A stretch of 64,000 nt of DNA from Burhinus oedicnemus (lineage: Eukaryota > Chordata > Aves > Charadriiformes > Burhinidae). A program made the translations under genes and the position numbers. The stretch covers positions 632,663 to 696,662 of the forward strand of contig VFFE01007105.1 of the NCBI GenBank assembly GCA_008921705.1, given 5' to 3'. The notes beneath the pieces were generated by a model. That model was not told the DNA's origin and did not search any database. It saw only the letters and a list, made by a program, of their open reading frames with translations. Of the stretch, positions 13,722 to 28,600 are shown in pieces (position 1 is the stretch's first letter; each line of letters opens with the position of its first letter).

Positions 13722-13815
13722 TGTAGAGAGTTTAAGGAAATTCTCCAAAATCACAAAAGGAATCTGCAGTAGATTTGGATACAATTCAGATCTCCTGCGT
13801 CTCAGTCCAGTGCAA
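13722..13815 (-). mobile_element. MIR/CORE-SINE-like fossil
   Basis: The + strand shows TAGAGAGTTTAAGGAAATTC, then CAAAATCACAAAAGGAATCT, then AGATCTCCTGCGTCTCAGTC and CAGTGCAATA. This is the order of a reverse-complemented MIR-type SINE (..AGGTTAAGTGACTTGCCCAA.. ..AGATCTCCTGACTC..). It is diverged and has no internal promoter that could be called intact. Confidence 0.65.
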
Positions 13816-14135
13816 TAATAAAAGGTTCTTCCTTGCTTATTCTTCATCTGCCCATGATACCTACTGGTACCGAGCCTGAGCTTAGCTGGACATCGTACGA
13901 ACACAAATCGGTAGGCAAGCATGGCTCTGAAGACCTCCTGACCTAAAAAGACTGAGTGCATCAATATTCTGGCAAAAAGCGTAACACACCACGTTCTGTC
14001 TGCCTCCCTGTTTTGCTGACCCTGCCTTATCCATGAAGTCGGCATCCTGGTTTCAGCTGAATCATGAGGACTTCTTCAAACACACTTTCCTGAAGCACAT
14101 GTGGTCCAGGGGACGGGGTGACACATGGAGGCTCT

Positions 14136-14222
14136 GGATGCCTGGGCTGAATTCCTGGCCCTGCCACCGACCTGTGTGACATTGAGCAAATCGCTGCATG
14201 CCCCCCGTGCTTCGCCTGTCTG
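14136..14222 (+). mobile_element. MIR/CORE-SINE-like fossil
   Basis: TGCCTGGGCTGAATTCCTGG, CCCTGCCACCGACCTGTGTG and ACATTGAGCAAATCGCTGCA follow the MIR consensus order (GTTCGAATCCCGGCTCTGCC.. TGTGTGACCTTGGGCAAGTC). It is truncated after the core. Confidence 0.65.
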
Positions 14223-17200
14223 GACGATTTAGAGTAGAAACTTTGCAAGGCCAAATACCAGATGCTGTGCTGGCCTGGTCTGGATTGCGGCCTCTTGACT
14301 GAAAAGAAATAGCATGGGGGTCATCATGAGATGACTTTGCCTGCCTTTATTATATAGGAAGAGAAAAAAACGAAGGGAAAAAACTGCCAACAGCTCCAGT
14401 TGAATGGCTATATTTGGGAACTCTAGATGCTTAGTCACACAGACGAACCGCCAGCTGGTGACACGCAGCTGCTGGTCCACAATGCAAACTATTGGAACGC
14501 TATAATAAACTGTCCTTCAGCCTCACCATGCGGTTCCTGGGAGGGAGAACTTCAAGCAGATGAATGATAAACGCAACTTTGGCCGACCTGGCAAAGAACC
14601 AACCTCTGCCATGTCCGGCTTAGCTAGAAGGACACCATTACCCTGAATTTGCTGGCTTTTTCAGCTGGGAAGCATGGATTATGGAATACCTTCTGCATTT
14701 ACTAAATCTAGGTCTCTATTCTTCCAGGAGCTCCTTGATGACTCATTTCCCTGGGTTTCCCTCTCTCATTTTTCAAGGCCAGGAGGAATGGGAGCAGGCT
14801 GGTTCCCACGCTGCAGGACAGTTGCAGGGCAAAGAAAAATTCAACCTAGCAAGGAGCAATGCAGAATATCTTTCCATGCTGCTTTTTGTGTTTACCTGCT
14901 TATCTCAGAACAGCTTTCAAACAAGAAAAAGAAAAAAAGATGTGCACGGGCCCATGAGGCCTGGCTCTTTTTGACACTGGCTTCGGTGCTAGCGGCACCG
15001 AATGACTGCCGCAAGCCGTTTGTGTTAGGACCTTTGCCCCGCTGCATGCTGCAGGCTGCCTGCAAGCCAGCCTCCCCTCTCGCACACTCTTCTGTGAAAT
15101 CAGTCACCGGATGATTTATGTGAACATCTTTCAGCCCTGGGGTTGCTATTGGCTGCGACTACCGTCTTGAATATTCCCCGTCCTCCCTGTGCTGGTTCAT
15201 CACTTTGCCTGAGTCACGTGGCTCGGAGAAGCTGAAGCAGCACATTTCTGTACAGGCACCTATAAAACCACGGGGAAAAATAAAAGAATGCACGGAGTTC
15301 CCAAGCCTTCTCCTCTATCCAGCTTGTGCGTTTGGATGGTTGGTTTCCAGCACAAGCCAGCAAAGGGGAGATGGAAGATTTATACAGAATATGCAGCAAG
15401 AGCCAGCTAGAAGGCTGTTCCATAGTTTTTTCCAGTAAATTTACTTCTGTTACATAAAACAATGTCATCTTCCTTCTGCTCATCCCGTCAGGTTTGCTCA
15501 GAGAAGGGATAGCTGACTGATGAGCAGATGTTGGAGCATGTTTTGCTCAATGAATACCTAAAAATAGCTGTCAAATTGTCTCTCTTTAAAGTACTTTTCC
15601 ATGTAGTCCCTGAAGTATAGATAGGCCAAAGTTGGAAAAGTATTTGCAGGAGGTTAAGTGCTAAGTTTTCTGCACCCCAGACTGGGTTTAGAGACAGTCA
15701 GGAGAGGTGCCCAATCCATCCATCCTTCTTCTTGCCCGGCTGAGAGCAAGGTGAAGGAGAGAATGAGGAGATGATAGCCACTGCAGGCTATAACTTCAAA
15801 GGCAGTTGTGATGATATTCCAGTTTCTTTCCATCTCTGAGCCAGTCTGGGGGCTGTCTACACTGTCCTGTAGACCATCCTTCAGTTTGGACCAGCACCAT
15901 TTGGGCTATAAAAATCCTGTTCTCTAGAAGAGTGCTCACAGCATCCAGGTGAACCTTGTGCCGATATGCACATACCAAGAATAAGCACAAGAACAAAGCT
16001 GAGACTGTTTGAACTGAAAAGGCAAACTAGTGCCATGTCTGGTCCCAGGTAGCCAGGACTCTAAAGCACTTATTCAAATACCGGTCTACAGCAAGTACTG
16101 GATGCCAGGCACTGTGATTGCACCAAGGCCCACCTAAAATAGAAAACGAAGTCCTGCAGGAACACAAGCCTGTTCCTCAAAAGGGCAAGAAGCAGCCAGC
16201 TCCAAAACAGAAAAACAAAGTGTGCACAAGCAGGCTGTGAAAGACAGCTACAAATTGCACACTGGGGAATACATCTATGTAGTAGATATATCCCCGTTGA
16301 TATGAAGAACTTTCTGCAGACGTGCCCCCCAGTCCGGTATCCGTGGATGAGAACTGGTCATACAAAGGGGCCGACAGCTCCCCAGATGTGGTCCTCTGAA
16401 GGTGGGCCATATTGCTGCCAAGAAGGTTTTACACTGCTTCACTTTGAAGCAGCAAAAAAAATGTTCTTCATCCATCTCCAAGAATGAGTCAGGCTAATGC
16501 CACCCAGACCATGTCAAAAATTGTCCCATCAGCTCTGCACAACAGACTCAGCTTGACATGCCAAGATGCAATGAGGATGTTTTCCACGCGGCATTCAGAG
16601 CTGTCCTGGCACCAAGGCAAAGCTTAGGTGGAATCCAGTCAACATTATTAAAAAATAATTCAAAGTGAAATTACTTGGAAAAGAGCAAAATGCAGGACTG
16701 GAAGTTGGCTGGCCTTTCTAACCTCCCACCCCCAAATTACTCATAATACGGAGGTTTCCTTTGATCTCCCAGTTGCCTCACTGTTCCCATCCAAGCTCTG
16801 TCACTTCTTTAATACCTCCTTAAATTTAGCCTAGTCTTCCTAATCCATATGCTCATCCAAATCCTGCTCGTTTCTCAAAGCTGGGCACCCTGCTCTCGGT
16901 AGCCCTCCTGCGTCTCCTTCTTCCACCTGCGCTCCCCACCGCATGCTACAGCTCAAACCCCCTGCTTGGCCCTCTGCTCTTGCCAAGGTTGCTGTCCTGA
17001 CCGAGCACCTCGGCTGCTCTGCCGGTGTCACCGGTGCCACGTCACGGACAGACCCTGTGCCCTCCTGCATCAAACCCCAGGGGCATCTTTTCATGCCTGG
17101 AGACAGGCGTGCATATATATGGTGCTCCACAGGACAGCGGGTGCGCAGCACTGCCTGCCAGTAAGGCTGGCTATTGCTACCCATTATAAAAGCCTAGTTT

Positions 17201-19601
17201 TCAGTAGCTTATTATTTTTCTAAACTCTAACTGCTAAGCCTGAAATTCCTATTCCTGGATATTTCCCTGAGGCTAAATTATTTTTTCTTTCTTTTGCCCT
17301 TGGTGATATTTCAGAATAATGATCCATACACTCCTGATAATGCAGTCTAGGAAAAACTCCACAGTTTACCCTTAATAAAAATCTTCCCAAAACTGTCTCA
17401 CCAAGCAGCAGTCAGTCCTTCCTACCCTAAGCAAGGGCACAGCAGCAGCAGTCGTCAGGGCAGTATGGCTTTGCTGTGATGGGGAATTCCCCTCCAAGCC
17501 AGCTGTTTCACGCAAGTCTTGGCTTGCGCAGGTGATTTTCCTTCTGGGGCTGGCTAGCTTGTGAGCTCCTGACTTGGCAGGACTAGGGCCATGGGTATTA
17601 TGAATAATAACACAGTGTATAATAATATAGTAGCAGGTAGTGGAAATACATTCTGAAGCAGAAAAGAGCAATTGGAGGGCTCTTAATCACCTAGCAGGGG
17701 CTACGGTCCTCTGGTAGCAACCACACATCTTAAGGTACCTCGCTGGTATTAGGATTTGTTATTCATTATAGCTCAGCAACAAAAGTGATAACTACACACT
17801 GCTAAACTCAGTACTAAATCAAGCTCAACCATCACCATTCAGCCAGAACTGCTCTCTCATCCCCTCCAGTATGTCATATCACTGCTGTTTGTGCTGACAC
17901 CTTAAAATAAAAGCAAAGGGAAGGGGGGAATTTGCCACTGTCAACAGCACTTCTGCATCTCATCAGTGGTTGTTTGGTGTCTACTCGTTCTTCGGCACAA
18001 ATAACACCTCAGTACAAATTCATCCAGTAGTGCTGGGAGGAACTCAAGCTGGCCCGCGTCCCTCCATCTCCAGTCCCCCCATTATGCACAAACAGAAACA
18101 GTCACGTCACGCTATGCCAAAACGCCTGGGATGACTGAGCTGTCTCCGAGCCTTCTCGAGGCAAATGGATTGCTCAGATTAAACCATGCACAATGAGGCC
18201 TCTCCAGCAAGGGACAGCCCATCATTTTGCAGATGAGAATGTCCATTTCAGTCCTCCTCCTTCTTTCAGAGAGGCAAGCTGAATCATTTCCTGGTGTTCT
18301 ACCTGGATTTATCCCCTCAATACCATTTTGCATCATACAGAGCAAGGCAGGAGCCTTAGAGATCTCTTTCATACCTGGGACACATCATTAGGTGCTGTAA
18401 ATCAGTGTTACCCCACAGATGTCACTGAAGCTAGACCTATCTGTACCTCCTGAGAATCTGATTTGGCAAAAGCATGGTGAAATGGCTGGGAAATGCAAGT
18501 TAAGGTTTATTTAATTTTTCAACAGAAAAGTACAAATGCAGGAAAAGAAACAACATGTGGATAAGTTCCTGCAGCTCTTCCCTTCTTCAGTGCGAAGCCC
18601 TCTGACTGAAATAGCACAGCAAAATTAAGCTCATTTGTTTCCAGATTGAAATCCCAAGACTCTTCCATATTTAAAAAGTGTCATAGATGCTTTTTGGATG
18701 GCTGCTTTGCCTTGTCAATAGAAAAGTAGCAAGTCTGAAGGGAGGAAGACATTTTTCTAAGCAGAATTCACAAGGGGCTTCAGCACATTGACTCTGCAAA
18801 GACTGGGCACAGGCTCGCTAAATCCTAAACACTCAGAGGGATGAGCTGAAAGCCATGGACTTTGATTTTAGTGCTAGCAAACTTCTGCCGCTTAGCGATA
18901 ACTACATGCTCTACATGCAATGCCCAAGCTGTCCTGCAACACTCTCCAGCACAGCCGTGCATTCTCCTTCCCAAGCACCCAGCACTGCATGCACTGCACT
19001 TTGGGCTTAGCTTGTGGCACTAATTCTGTACACTGCAGGCCAGTACGGAGTTGCAGGGGTTAACTGTGACATAATGAAGAAGAACCAAGTTGAGGATGTG
19101 AGGGGTCAGTCACCGAAGTTCATTTGCTTGCTGGTTCCCTGACCCTGGATAAATGTAACATACTTCATTTCTCATGGTGAAAACACTTTGCTCTCAGTCT
19201 CACCATAAGAAAAGGCAAATGGGGGCCATCCTGAGCCAGGGGAAACTGTGAACCCAATGTGAAAGACACAGATGAAATGGGTAACTGATTGGTTTAATTA
19301 CAACCTAATTTCCTCAATCTCGAGTTCAAAAGTAGATGGCATTGGGTTTTAATTAAGAGGACCGCTTGAAGGATCTCAACCTCATAATTTTTTAGTCAAA
19401 GAGGTATGGAGAAAAGGTCAGAAGATCGTACTTTTAGTTAATACAAACTAAAGGTAATTATCAGATCCAGCAGAAAATTCTCAGAAGTATCAATACTTAT
19501 TGACAGATGCTGCTCGTCTATTAGACACAGCACTCAAACACATCGCATCTTTTTCCCCCATCACCCAAGGACAAACCCAGTCCTCAGCTCTCAACAGCTC
19601 A

Positions 19602-19838
<237 letters not shown>

Positions 19839-22800
19839 CTATGAGGAGAAGAGAGGAGAGCAACAGGCTTAGTCATAAAAGCATCAGGAAGCCAACGAGC
19901 AAAAACAAGGCTGGGTCTTGGGTTGCATGACTCTGGGAAGATACTGGATCAACTCCCTCCTTACAGCAACGGCGATGCTCTTGCCAGCGATGCACTGTGG
20001 TGTCCACACAGCTGACAGCCCAGAGGGTCCATTTTTATACTGGTGCAACCAGCCCCAGACGGTCAGCACACTGCCAAGTTCCTCTCCTAAGCAAAGGGAT
20101 TTCAAGTGTTGATGGTTTTGATCCCAAATATAATCATGTGAATGGGCAACCGGACCGTTGGATGCTGTCAAGTGCTCCGAACCAAGACGTACATACGCAA
20201 ACCAGACCGACCTAAAGGAAACTGCAGTTACTACTGTAAAGCACTGCTTGTCCCAGCTCCCACACGCCATCAGCTGGGGTCTGTCCCAACGGGAAGAAAC
20301 CTCTGGGAGGAGGGATAAGCCCTTTACCGGTGACTGATTCAAGAAGGTCAAGATACGTCTGGCTCAGAAATCTGAACGAATGCAAACATCAGCCCAGGCT
20401 AACTGGGTCGTGGCACTGCGTTTTCTGTAAACTTTCCAGGCCGGGATTTGTGAATGAGCATTGAGTTTCATTTCACAGCAGCTTGCCTCATCATTTCACA
20501 TGAAGAGCCTTTCTCAGTCAGGCAAATGCCCTATCTCAGCATCCTGAGATCGCGATCCCTAAATCGCACTGAGATCAGACCGGCTGAGTAAGTCTCCTAA
20601 AAGCTGGGGGGCTGAGGGCACCTTTGGACAGGGTGCCAAGCACCCCCGGGCACTGAATACTCTAAATTGGAACAAACTGCAAAAAACAATGAAAAAGGAT
20701 CACCGCATTTTCAGCAGACTGAGATTTCTTTCCATCATCAAATTAAAAAACCCCATACCTTGAACTTGTAAACTAAAAGGTGACGCTGCCTCCTGGGCTC
20801 TGTGTCTTTGAACAGGACTCTGCTCTGCACACACCGTATGGATCAAGTGCCTCCTTTTGTTACCTTTTCCCCCAAATAAAACCCGCTTAACATAACTCTG
20901 ATCAACTCAAATTGGGCTCGGTGTAGTTTATGAACAAACATTAAATAAAGCTTAAACCTGACAGAAATACTGCTGTCTTACTCAGATCACCTAAGTTGTT
21001 ACATAAATGAAGCAACTTTTCTCCTCAGCATTTAAAGCCCCAGGTACCGGAGACTTTCAAACATAAAAATACATCTGCCTGTAAACAGGGAAATTGTCCA
21101 CACAGACAGAGCGGCATATGGAAAACAAACTGCAGCATTAACCTGATCTTTCAATCTTCTTTTCAGTGTTAATAATTTTTAATACTTTCCCATTATGCAG
21201 CTTAAATTTGGTTTTAAACAGATTGTCAAGGGCTGCGTTCCTGTAAATTAGTAAAGCAAAAAAAAACCCCTAAACCTGCCCATGCTCCTTCCCCGCTTTC
21301 CTAACCAATATCATGTTTTGCTAAACCACTTCTTACAGCTCCCACGTTTTGTCATCCTACAGTGAGTTATAAAGGCCAAGAAGCCGAGATGTTTGAAGAA
21401 AAACTCATCTCTTCTCTAGCAGAATGTTAATGATGCCACAAACTTAGGGGATAAAAAACCCCCAAAGCAATAAAAAGTCGGACTTTTCACCTTGCTCACG
21501 ACTGTGCCCCGTGCCCGGGAGCTATCAGGGACTTAACACGAGGGTGTGTGGGGCAGCGATGCCTGTTTAAATGACAACATGCTCTCTTTGCCGGCAGCGG
21601 GGCAGGACCCGCTGGGGCATCAGCCCTTTGCTGAGCAGTGCAGAGAGCTGCTGACCCCAGGCTGTGCTCGTGCCACGTCCTGGCAGCGCCCGGCACTTTC
21701 CTGGGCAGGAAACCCAGTGCAGACCATTGGCCTGAATGAGTGAGCCGCAGAGCTGGGATGGATCCGGGCGTACTGGCTGCTCTGCCCACTGGAACTCCTA
21801 CCTGTCCCCCACCCTGCATCGCCAACGAGGGACCTCCTTCTGCACATCGGGAGACCAGAGGGACGTGCCAGAGCCTGCCAAGGAGGTGAAATAACCCCTC
21901 CTGCCACCTCGGCGCTGCTCCCCTTGCGTGAGGGAGCCACCCTCAAAGTACAAAGGCTTCATACCCTTCCTGAAGACAGCGCAGCCGAGACAATTTAATG
22001 TCTTGGGTGGCAGAGCAGAAGCGAAACCCAGCGAATGCGGCTGTCAGCTCTCGTTTCTTACGTCATGATGCACACCAGGGGAAGGGGTGCGTCCAGGCAC
22101 AGAATGGCCGTGTGGTCCTGCGCCACTGGTAGCACCCAGGGTGGCTCCGCTGCTGTCGAAGCAGGGCTGGTCCTAAGGGCGAGCAGCCCTGGGTGCTACA
22201 GAAGGGCATTTCAGTGACCCCAGCCAGGTCCAGCTATGCCAGTTTGGACATAGGGGAATCCCTGGGAGATGCAGCATGCCTGGGAACAGCTCTGCATGCC
22301 TTTCCCCAGGTCCTTCCCACAGGACGGGGTTCTCCATCATGGGCATCTGCTGCAAAGATGGAGTAGGTGATGTCATCTCCCAACTGCGGGGCTGCACATG
22401 GATCTCTGAAAGGGTTTTTTTGTAGGGTTTCCATCAGCACTGGGAGGCCTGGTTGAGCCCCGGGTCACTGTGAGGGAGGGAAGGCAGGGAGCTAGCGATC
22501 TAATCACACCCAAAGATATGGGGATCCAGCATGCAAAACCTCTCCTGGCACACTGAAACAAATTTCAGAAAAACATCACTTGTTCAGAGTAAAAAAACCA
22601 AAAGCCAGTTAGAGAACATGCCTCTTCCCAGCAAACCCCATTCTCTGCCCTGGAAGAGGTTTCAGTTACACCGAGATACATAAGCAGTGTTTTATGCTGA
22701 AAAATAAACATCCAAGTGCTCCTCCTGCGTAACTGCCATGTCGGCGTAAGACTGCCAAAGCCACCTCAGGGGCCAATTTACCTACACCAGTGGCACCGAT

Positions 22801-23699
22801 TTTAGTGGGGCTCTGCTGTGAAAACCCGGGGGCCATCCTGAGAAGAGAGAATGGGCGAGACCTGGGAAGGACAGAATTGCACGGGGAGTCCTTTGAGGGA
22901 TATGTTCTCGCGACAGCTTTATTGGCATTCCAACCCAAATATATGTTGAAAATCAAGCAGGAACGATGCAGGTAATTAAACCCCGTTGGCTGCAGTTTAA
23001 AATAACTTCCCATCCTACCTGCCCGCTACCAGGAAAAGGTATTTTGCAGCTCTCCCAAACCCAACTGGAACAGCTTGTTACCAAGTTTCATGACACTCCT
23101 GCCAGTTTGGCAACAGAGGATATTTTTAAAGCTCTACCTCCTGGAGTCAAGTGATCAGGAGAAACATTTCAATTTTTATTTAAAAAATAAAGCAGGAAAG
23201 ATCTAATCGTGCTAGCAGGGGGAGGAAGCTTAAAAGCGTGAATCCTAAAGGCTTTGAAACTCTAAGGCAAATAGCAAGCTTGCAAACTTCCATGATTTCT
23301 GAAAACCTCAGAATATGGTCTGCCTTTTGTGCACTGCAGGAACACTCCCCGCTTCCACATCTGGGAATCTCAGGAGTCCTGCTTTTTTCCTTAATGAAAT
23401 TTTTGCTCCTTCCTGCTAGGATTCATGTTCCCAATAGGAAAAAATTACAGTTCTAGTCTAGATGACTTCTGCTTTAGATTAAAAACAAATGCAACAATTT
23501 TATCGGTACCAGAGGAAGCCAAGTGTGCCTTCCACCCCGCGCTCTCCAGCCTCAGCTGCTGAAAGAACTAACCCCACTGCGCCGTTCAAACACTCCTGCT
23601 TTTTGTCTTAACCTCTAAAGTTCTCCAAAATTCAAGCAAGGATCATTCTTCCAGGGGATCATTTGAAGTTTGGACCATGACTCACAAAAGACGAGGTAC

Positions 23700-23830
23700 A
23701 CTGGCAGCTCTGCTGCTGACCTTGGGCCAATCACTTAAACTGCTGGAGGTTTTCCCCATCTACAAACAGGGATAATCTACCTCAACAATGACATTTTTCA
23801 TGAATATTTTTGAGGTTGACAGACTTTACG
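23700..23830 (+). mobile_element. MIR/CORE-SINE-like fossil
   Basis: GCAGCTCTGCTGCTGACCTT, GGGCCAATCACTTAAACTGC, TTTTCCCCATCTACAAACAG and GGATAAT occur in MIR order. The right edge, toward the AT-rich sequence with TGAATATTTT, is approximate. Confidence 0.65.
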
Positions 23831-24829
23831 TTGAAGTGGAGGGCATAGAAAAGCTCATGCATACTTGGAAATATGGACTGCTATGCGTCACTGCAGGCTC
23901 GCCGCGCTCTTGTACTCATCCATGAGCAACAATTTGGCTAGACGGACCTTTGGTCTGACGCAGTATGGCTGGTTTTGCAACTTCAGCTCTCAAATCCTCT
24001 TGTGCCTGTGCGGAGAAGCAGCCAGGCTGCGTTGGAGCAAGGGAAGGCTGCAACTCAAGTGTTAATCGCGTCCTCTGACCCAACGCCAGCACCCCAAGCC
24101 AGATCCTCTCTGCTTCACTGACCTGCTTGTTCAAACCACACCAACGGTGTGCTGCAGGCGACAGTAAGGTGGAAGAGGCAAACTGGGGGTGACACTGGTT
24201 TTTCCCAGTAACTTAATAAATGTCATATTTAGTTGATTTAGACAATGCTGCAAAGGTTCCTATTTTAGTCCAGTCCACAGTCACCTCTAAGTAGGGTGTT
24301 CGCTATGTTTTAGACTCACGTGACTCTCCCAAAAATGCTCTCCTGCCTGAAATATTTGACCTCCGTTGCTGCGGATAACACCTGAGATACCACTAATGGA
24401 AAAAGGGCTCTCTCTTCCCCAGCTTTTCCAATATTCACTGGACACAAATGCTCAGATGTACCTCCCTCCCAGTGCAAATCTCTCCATTTTTTAATACAAG
24501 AAACCTCAAAACTCTTGTTTTCTCCCAGTTTCACCTTATCTCCCCGGTCTTCCCTGCTCAGGATGGGTGGCTGCCACCCCTGTGAAGCTCCTGTGGGGTC
24601 TTCCACAGAGCAGAGATGGGACTTCAGTTCCCTGACAGCGTGTCAGCTCTGCTTTTCACGGGGATTTCAGGAAGCCTCACTAGGCTCCTGTCCTGTCCCT
24701 CTCAGCAATTAGGCTTGGCACAGACAGGGGTTTGGGATACCAGCCTGAATTACTGCACGCAATGCCACTTTTTTTTTTTTAATTTTTAAAAAGAATAAAT
24801 AATAACAGCTGTTGAGCAATCATCAACAA

Positions 24830-25660
24830 CCCTTCAATAATCAACCGGCCTTCAGTGCCTTTTTACATACCTCTGCAATGCAAAAAAGCCTGGGCTCTGA
24901 AATAATACGGCACTGTGTGGGTCTCCCCCACACCGTTAAAAAGGTCCAGCATGCCAAACAATGAAGCCTGCCCTGAGAACCATTTCAAATGCTTTGTGTT
25001 AAGAATTAATTAAAAAAACCCAAGAAAAACTACAGGGAGAAAAAATTCAAGTTGCATAATGCTAGTCCTAAGTGATGTTTCACACTGAAAGGCCACCCTA
25101 CATGTGGAGAAGAACAAGCTTATCATAAGGCTCACAGTCCTATTTCAAAATTCAACCCTAATTAGGAAGTCATGACCAGCTCCTGCATAACATAATAATT
25201 TGCAGAGGCAGATAAAAGTAAAATAGTCAAATAAAAAAACTCCTTTTGCCTAAGGACCCAGTTCTGGGAGCCAGAGAGAGCTGATCATTTCATTGTGCTA
25301 GTTAATATTATATGTGATTTATATAAAATCTGTAGAAATGTGATGTATCAATTTGCAGCTATACCCAAATGGTGCATAAAAATCACCAAATGGCACCATT
25401 CCAACATTAGCTGACCCGTAATTACTATATATTTAGACTGCTGAATGCATACACTGTATATAGAGGACATTTTACTTGAATAGGCACCGAGGGCTGATAG
25501 TCTTGTAATAATCAGAAAGCATGATAAAACAAACATTTTTTCAGCCATCTGGATTATTAATCTCCTTCCACTGGATATTCACAAGGACAAAAATAGCAGA
25601 TAATGTGCCATCCTGGATTCTAGCTCACAATTAAATAATGTGGCAGATTAACGATACAGG
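24830..25660. other. AT-rich repeat-free stretch, candidate conserved noncoding element
   Basis: No coding frame, microsatellite or interspersed repeat was recognised over about 830 nt. The texture (TTAATTAAAA, ATGCATACACTGTATATAGA, GGATTATTAATCTCC) is dense in homeodomain- and POU-like words, as in many deeply conserved vertebrate enhancers. Conservation itself cannot be seen from one sequence. Confidence 0.3.
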
Positions 25661-28600
25661 CAGATCCTTCCAGAGAGCTGTTGCCGTTCCCCCCCACCTC
25701 GACTCACCAGTGACTTTATAACGAAAACTAGCGTGAGCAGCCCAACTTTCACCAAAGTCTGGTAACCAGATAGCAGTATTACAGCGTCACTGGCCCTGCA
25801 AGAGCTGCGAGGGAGTGCAGGAGAATCCAATAACCCTAGAGAAACAAGTTGCAGGCCAGAGCCTCAGGACTGCCTTGCCCACCTTGCCGCGCTGCCCTGC
25901 TCAGCAGAGCTGCTCCGGGAGCCACAGGGTTCCCCCCTCTCCTTTCCTCTGTAAGCTGGCGGTTAGCTAGCGCTCTGCCCTTCTTTTCAGCCACACGCAC
26001 GGTATTATATGCACACTCTGTTGGACTCTATACTGGATTAAAAAGATCACTTGCTTATTTGCAATGAAGTAGGGCTCGTGGTGCAGAGCTTTGCATAAGT
26101 GATACAACATCACTCTCTGCGTGTCAATCCAGTGATCCGGGCACAGCCTTTCCCTGCCCTCAGGAGGGAGCGCTGACTATCCCAGGCTCTACAAATGCCC
26201 AGGAGCAGATGCTTCTCCCTTCCCTGCCTTCAGAGAGGAGGAGAGGACCTGGCAGGAGGCAAGAGGCACAAGGATGCTGCCTGTCCTCTCGGCCCCAGCC
26301 TTGCTGCCCGTCTGTGGGCAGGTGGCAGGCCCAGGGAAAGTGTGGGACTGTGGCCGGGATGCTGTTCGCTGGGAAACACAGACCATCTTCTCCCTGTATC
26401 CTCCTTCCAGGTTAAGGAATAGGACATTCAGCAGTAGAGGGAAAGGCAGTTGAGGCAGTTGGTTTCCCTCCTGTGGACCTCCCACTATTTTCTCCCACAG
26501 CCTGAATTTTTCCTTCTGTAATCTGGCTCCAGCCTCTCCATCCTTCACTCCCTCCAGTTCACAGGCTCTTTGATACCTTCTTTTTCCCTCCTGAAACTGT
26601 CCAGCTTCAGCAAACCCACTTCCAGCTCTTCCTTCCCCCCTAAACCTCTCAATTCCCAGCCTCAGAAGTTCCCTTTCCCCAAGGTGAGAAGTCCTCTTCA
26701 CTCATTTCTGGCAAAGGAGAAAACAGCATACTCTACAGGGACAGCTTCAGACTCTGTATCCATGAAAGGTGAACAAAAATGAGTCCAAAGAACTTGCCCT
26801 TTGCTTCCTCCCTCTGTTTCCTGCAGTCTCCATGGACAGACTCCCATGGGCTGGAGCTCCACCATGTAGCATGTCGCAAAAGTTGCGTGGACACTGCAAT
26901 AAACTGGATGTGCTACGCTATATCCACCAAAACACTGTGAGCGGGGGCCCCATTTCCTAAAAACGACAACCCCCGGGGGTGTGATGCCACATGTCGCACA
27001 ATTGGGAAGAGCCAAAGCTCAGCTGCTCCAGCAGCCCACTGCAGAAACCCTGCCAGGCCGAGGAAGCCACTGCTTCATTCGGGGGAAGGATCTGTTTTCA
27101 CAACCCATTTGGCAGAGGACAGGGAAGGGGCTACGAAGATTAGTGCCTATAGTCTGCCTGATTCAAAGAATGGCCTCAAAACACTGGGTTTGCACCTGCA
27201 AGGCAGTTTGTACAAGGAAGGGCCCAAGTGCCGGCATTTGAACCTTTGGGGATCTGACGGATGCCGAGCTGTCTGAGTGGCATGAGTTGTCACGCTAATG
27301 GCAGCTGCCATTAGCACAGGTAGCATTTGGATGTTAAAACACTGCTTGACTTTAAAAAAAACCCAACAAAACAAACAAACTAAAAAAACCCCACCCACAA
27401 TTTGTCTGCAGTGCATCCTGGCGCTGTGGAGTGCTGCTCGCGCTGTGTGCGATACCTCTACCAGAAGCTATTTTTATTCTGGATTTGCCATGGGAAAATA
27501 AAATCTCCTTTACAAGGCACCGACTGCAGCAGACACTGCAGCACGTACCCTTTTGTTTGTCCAACAGGTGAAGGCTACTTCAGCACCGTCCTCTTTTCCC
27601 TGGAAAAAATCTCACCTAGATGCCGCTGCGATTGCCGCTGAGTAAATGCGAATGCAGCAGAAACGCAGGTGGGTGATGTGCTGTCGTATCAAGATCCCTA
27701 CACGTACATGAGATTTTAAAGGGGGGGGGAAAAAAGGAAGACAGGGCAGCAAGATGTGGCCGGGCTCTTGGAAGTACACCTGCAATAGAGAGCACAGTCA
27801 CAACTCCTACGAACAACAGTTAAACCCACCTACCCGATAAAGTGTAGGAGCTGCTAGGCAATCAGACAGGACTGGGGTTTAGAGTCTCCTACTCAACAGT
27901 GCCTTAAAAGCGTACACCCATTTATCTAGCACTTCTCCTTCAGCAGCAGAAAATAAAGTGGGTCAAAGGCAGCTTTTCAGCAGGAAAATCAATCTAAAAT
28001 TACAACACTTGGGGAAACCTAGGCAATGATGAGAGAACGAGGAGCACTGCTGCACTGATCCACCCCTGTGTTTCTCCTACGTAAGAGGAACAGGCCACAA
28101 AGCATTTCTACACCATCTTTGCTCGAGCCTTCGCAGCACCATTACCCTTCATTTCTGCACGACAACTCAACAGTCACAGGGCACTACAAGAAGCTGTAGT
28201 AAAACCTCCTCAACCCCAGATCTGCTTTTTAGCTGAGCTTAGTAAATAGAAGGAAGGAAGAAACACCGCTGTTGAGGTGAGAAGAAATGTATTCTGGAAA
28301 CTCAGTCTGCCTCTTGGTATCTAAAGAGATTAAGGAGAGCTTTGTAACAAAATAAATTCCCTTCTCTGCCCAGGATGGTGCATTCTGCCATGTCTCTTTG
28401 GAAAGATTTCACAGCACTAAACATCCACGAGCTTTCATTTTTTAATTTCTTTTTCAGTGGAAATATGTCAGAGTCCAAACACGATGCCATTTGATTTCCT
28501 GTGTTTGGAGTGTTTGAATCTCACTTGGGTCATTTTGGAGACTTGATGTTTGGCTCTGCAATCAAAACTTTGTTTTGAGACTTACTGTATTTTCTAAAGG

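Noticed and set aside
15214..15483. Minus-strand frame starting MTLFYVTEVN, resembling the MTL start of a known collybistin isoform
   Set aside because: It lies downstream of the SH3 exon in gene order, so it cannot be that first exon, and the donor after MTL is absent.
26189..26701. 170-residue minus-strand frame
   Set aside because: It falls in a pyrimidine-rich intron tract and has no recognisable family. Opposing + frames are equally open.
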